Assembly: GCA_029531795.1 (NCBI GenBank)
Contig: JAPEIS010000008.1
Location: 558,001 to 622,000 of the forward strand
Direction: 5' to 3'
Length of the DNA stretch: 64,000 bases
Source of the DNA: Sclerotinia nivalis
Taxonomy: Eukaryota > Ascomycota > Leotiomycetes > Helotiales > Sclerotiniaceae
The notes beneath the pieces were generated by a model that did not search any database, was not told where the DNA came from, and worked only from the letters and a program-made list of their open reading frames with translations. Both the position numbers and the translations under genes were made by a program. Every line of letters starts with the position of its first letter. Position 1 is the stretch's first letter. Shown here piece by piece: positions 61,001 to 64,000 of the stretch.

Positions 61001-64000
61001 GCGAAACAAAAAATTCATCACACACGATTTGCTCGGAAACAAGATTCCCGGTACTTCCTGGCAATCACCCACCTGGCGCAAGCATTTGAACCTTGCCGAT
61101 GTACCATGGTTGCGTGATCACAAAATGGGTCCGGACGTTCTGGTGCCAGGTGCTGGCCTCGCTACTCTTGCACTGGAGGCCATGTATCAGAAGTACTGCG
61201 CTCTCAACCCCGATGATGCTGTTTCATCACCTAATGAGCTGGCATATCGTTTCCGAAATGTCAAGTTCGATCGTGCCATCGTCGTCGAAGAGGGCAAGCC
61301 AACCACGATTATGTTAATGCTTTCCAAGGTGCCTGGAAGCAAGGATTGGCATGAGTTCCGCATCCGAACTTTGGCAGCAGGTGTCGTTTACGAACACTGC
61401 TCGGGTCTTATTCGTGTCCAAGACCCTATTGGCGACGATGAAGCTCTTAAAGGCCATGAGCTCGCACCTTTGAAACATCCTCAATCAACCAAATTATGGT
61501 ATAAGGCGCAAGCAGAAGTCGGCATGGGTTTTGGGCCAACATTTCAAAAGATAAAAAGCATCGAGTCAGTTAGCGGAAGCCGCATTTGCCGTACAATTGT
61601 AGACTTGCAGCCGCCGTCTTCAAAATGGGACCCTCAGTCTTACTACCCTCTCCACCCAGCCGTTCTAGACGGCTGCCTCCAAACTGCCACGCCGGCTAAC
61701 GCTGCCGGTGAGCGGAGCTTGATTAAAGACACTATGATCCCAGCCTCGGTCGACGACATGGTTGTCAACAAGATGCCTCGAAACTTATACGAAGGTTTGA
61801 CCATCGCGGAGTCAATCTACACTGGTCGTGGCCGCAAGGATGTGGCAAAGAGCTGGATCGCAAACGTCGCCGTTCATGATCCCAATACTGGCGCTCTCAT
61901 CCTGCGAGTTAAGGGCTTGAATTACATTAGGCTCGACGTCGATGAGAAGCCCGATCCTCATGTGTTTCAGACTGTCACATGGAAACCTGATATCTCGCTC
62001 CTGACTCAGAGTCAATTGGCCTACGTTTCACTCTCTGACGCATCCTCAACCAAGCTTGATAACATCATCGACCTCATTGCGTACAAAAAGCCCACACTCA
62101 AAGTCCTCGAGATCAACCTTAACTACATCAATAACTCGAGTTTGTGGTTTGAAGGCAAGGATGTAGCAGCCAGAGCGGCTTATGCTCAGTATGACTTTGC
62201 TTCCTCTAATGCCAAGAATCTGGTTAGCGTTCAGACGGCCAATGAATCCAAGAGAAACACTGCATTCCACCTTATTGACACAAGCAAAGAAGCTCTAGGC
62301 CTTCCGGTCACCGAATCAACCTACGACCTCGCCATCGTCAAAGGACCCGAAAAGAACCCCATCATGGAAGAAGTGATCAAGAATCTATCGTCAATCCTCA
62401 ATTATGATGCCTTCACTCTCTTCGTTGGCCTCGAGTCTACTTCTAACAAATTTACTGCACTTGATAATGACCTGGAATCTTCTTCACCCGAAGTTCCTGG
62501 GACACCTTCCGAGTCCTCGTCAGAATCTCAATATACCGATACCGCCATTACTTCGCTGAGTACAACACCTTTGGAGATCAAGCCATTTGAGAAATACTTC
62601 AAGACGAATGGCGTTTTCGAATCCGTCAAAGAAATCACTACAACGCTCGGCAGTAGCAGCCCATCATTCCTATGCAACAACAGCGTAGATACCAAGACTG
62701 AAGGAACACTCATTGTAGCCGTGTTTGATAAGAACGCATCTGGTCTCGATTCCTCCGTAGAATCCACGCTTCAGGCATCGGGATGGACTATTAGCTCTGC
62801 ACCAATTGAAGAAGTCACAGCGGACAAAGATTCGATTGTCTTGATCGTAGACGAACTTTCAAAACCTGTGCTAACCCAGATTTCGGAGAAGCAATGGGAC
62901 ACTTTGAAACAACTTATAGGCACAGGTACACAGATTGTTTGGGTTACCAAAGGCGCGCAAACCACTCAGATCACCAATCCAGACGATGCAATGGTAGAGG
63001 GTCTATTTCGTGTGATCAGACGTGAAGATCCTCTCGCCAAACTGGTGACTTTAGATGTCCAAGCCGCCACAGGTCCAGCAACTAGCTGGGCTATTGACCA
63101 GGTGCTTCGCAAGCTGCCCGTCAGCACCGAGACCGAATATGCAGAGCGCGACGGGATCCTACTCATTCAAAGAATTGTACCAGATATTAAAGTCAATGAG
63201 TTCAAGGCCGCTGAAAGCGGAAAAGGCTTGGAGCCCGTTTCTAAAGGTCTTCATGCAACCGAAGCACAGGTGCGAATACAGGCCGAGAAGATCGGTACAC
63301 TGCAAAGCTTGACATGGTGTGAGACCGCTATTGGCGAGGTGCCGATTGAACCAGGAATGGTCGAGATCGAGGTGATGGCTGTGGGTGTCAATTTTAAGGT
63401 AAGTGAAAATCAGAGTCCACGGACTCTTGAATAGCGGAGACCTCAAATTGGAAGTGCTGAGTGCTGACTAAATTGCAAAGGATGTCGCCACAACGATGGG
63501 CATCGTGCCCGAGAACGAGTACACGATCGGATGCGAGTGTTCCGGTTACATCAAGCGTATTGCACCGGGCATTTCCAAATTCAAGATCGGTGACCGTGTT
63601 GCTTGTATGAGAAGTGGAACCTATGTGAACCGCGTTCAATGTCCATATGAGCGTGTGCACGTCATTCCAGACTCAATGAGCTACAAGGATGCAGCAACTA
63701 TCCCTTTAGTCTATTTGACCGCCATCTACTCTTTGTACCATCTTGGAAATTTGAGAGAGGGCCAGTCGGTCCTTATCCACTCGGCAGCTGGTGGTGTCGG
63801 CATTGCTGCGATCCAACTTGCTCAATACAAGAAGGCGGACGTGAGTTTCACATCAAGATAAATGATATGAGAGAGACCAGACTAACATCGCAACACGCAG
63901 ATTTTTGTCACTGTTGGTACTGATGACAAACGCGAATTCCTTGCAAAAAACTTCGGCATCCCTGAAAACCGCATGTTCAATTCTCGCAACGGAAAATTCG
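58022..64000 (+). CDS. Highly reducing polyketide synthase, 3' end beyond window
   Basis: Model: join(58022..58083,58259..58599,58651..63398,63481..63840,63901..>64000); introns of 175, 51, 82 and 60 bp. About 1,870 residues are visible. KS covers about 8-435 (DTACSGS Cys181, HGTGT His318, SNVGH His358). AT covers about 545-865 (TGQGAQW; GHSSGE Ser639; AYHSQ His746). DH covers about 925-1225 (LRDHKMGPDVLVPGAG His958; HPAVLDGC Asp1141). A central region of about 1250-1640 resembles the methyltransferase/structural-KR part but lacks a clear glycine-rich SAM motif. ER starts at about 1690, with the nucleotide-binding HSAAGGVG at about 1817-1824. KR and ACP should follow off the right edge. This is the iterative type I HR-PKS order, making a reduced chain from malonyl-CoA. 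All catalytic residues seen are intact. Confidence 0.95.
58138..58209. repeat. Inverted-repeat insertion-like hairpin in PKS intron 1
   Basis: Perfect 13-bp arms TATTTCAAAAGGA (58147-58159) and TCCTTTTGAAATA (58183-58195) face each other. Outer arms TTGAG (58138-58142) and CTCAA (58205-58209) extend the pairing imperfectly. The intron is 175 bp, two to three times the length of the others in this cluster, and the structure accounts for the excess. It may be a tiny MITE-like insertion or a fold affecting splicing. Confidence 0.5.

Noticed and set aside
1..64000. tRNA or rRNA genes
   Set aside because: None was recognised on either strand by reading for conserved loops; a tRNA scan was not possible.

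Overview
The window comes from the nuclear genome of a filamentous ascomycete (Pezizomycotina). The evidence is short spliceosomal introns (50-175 bp, GT-AG), a modular highly reducing polyketide synthase with fungal tailoring enzymes, and long AT-rich stretches in which retrotransposons are riddled with stop codons of the C-to-T / G-to-A kind left by repeat-induced point mutation (RIP). The abrupt split between AT-rich repeat blocks and GC-balanced genes fits fungi with bipartite genomes. Leotiomycetes is my guess at class, not a demonstrated fact.

Layout. About 1-51045 is a graveyard of nested transposons. I recognise four Ty3/gypsy chromovirus families, named here B, C, D and G, one Ty1/copia relic (F) and one pogo-like DNA transposase relic. 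From left to right: 3' end of a G element (3-2494) with an antisense cysteine-rich gene; AT-rich debris (2495-4178 and 9989-11055) split by B1 (4179-9988, target duplication ATCAA); a G LTR fragment (11056-11177); D1 (11178-15248, cut off); C1 (15249-22117); copia F (22118-24655); D3 (24656-29951, lacking its 5' end); D2 (29952-49426), which contains C2 (35436-48035, target duplication CCAAT), which in turn contains B2 (41982-47775, target duplication ATCTC); a second G LTR fragment (49427-49639); the pogo relic (49640 to about 49930); and the 5' end of C3 (about 49975-51045). The insertion order D2, then C2, then B2 is read directly from the interrupted sequences and target duplications.

From about 51046 to the right edge the composition is normal and the genes look intact. 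They form what appears to be a secondary-metabolite cluster: a secreted berberine-bridge-type FAD oxidoreductase (minus), a cytochrome P450 (plus, divergent from it), an alpha/beta hydrolase resembling the polyketide transferases of fumagillin-type clusters (minus), and a highly reducing PKS (plus, divergent from the hydrolase) that runs off the window in its enoylreductase domain. A coherent inference is that the PKS builds a reduced chain, the hydrolase helps release or transfer it, and the P450 and FAD enzyme oxidise the product. The two divergent gene pairs suggest shared promoters. The cluster borders the RIP-mutated block directly, a setting often linked to silent heterochromatin and to variable gene content.
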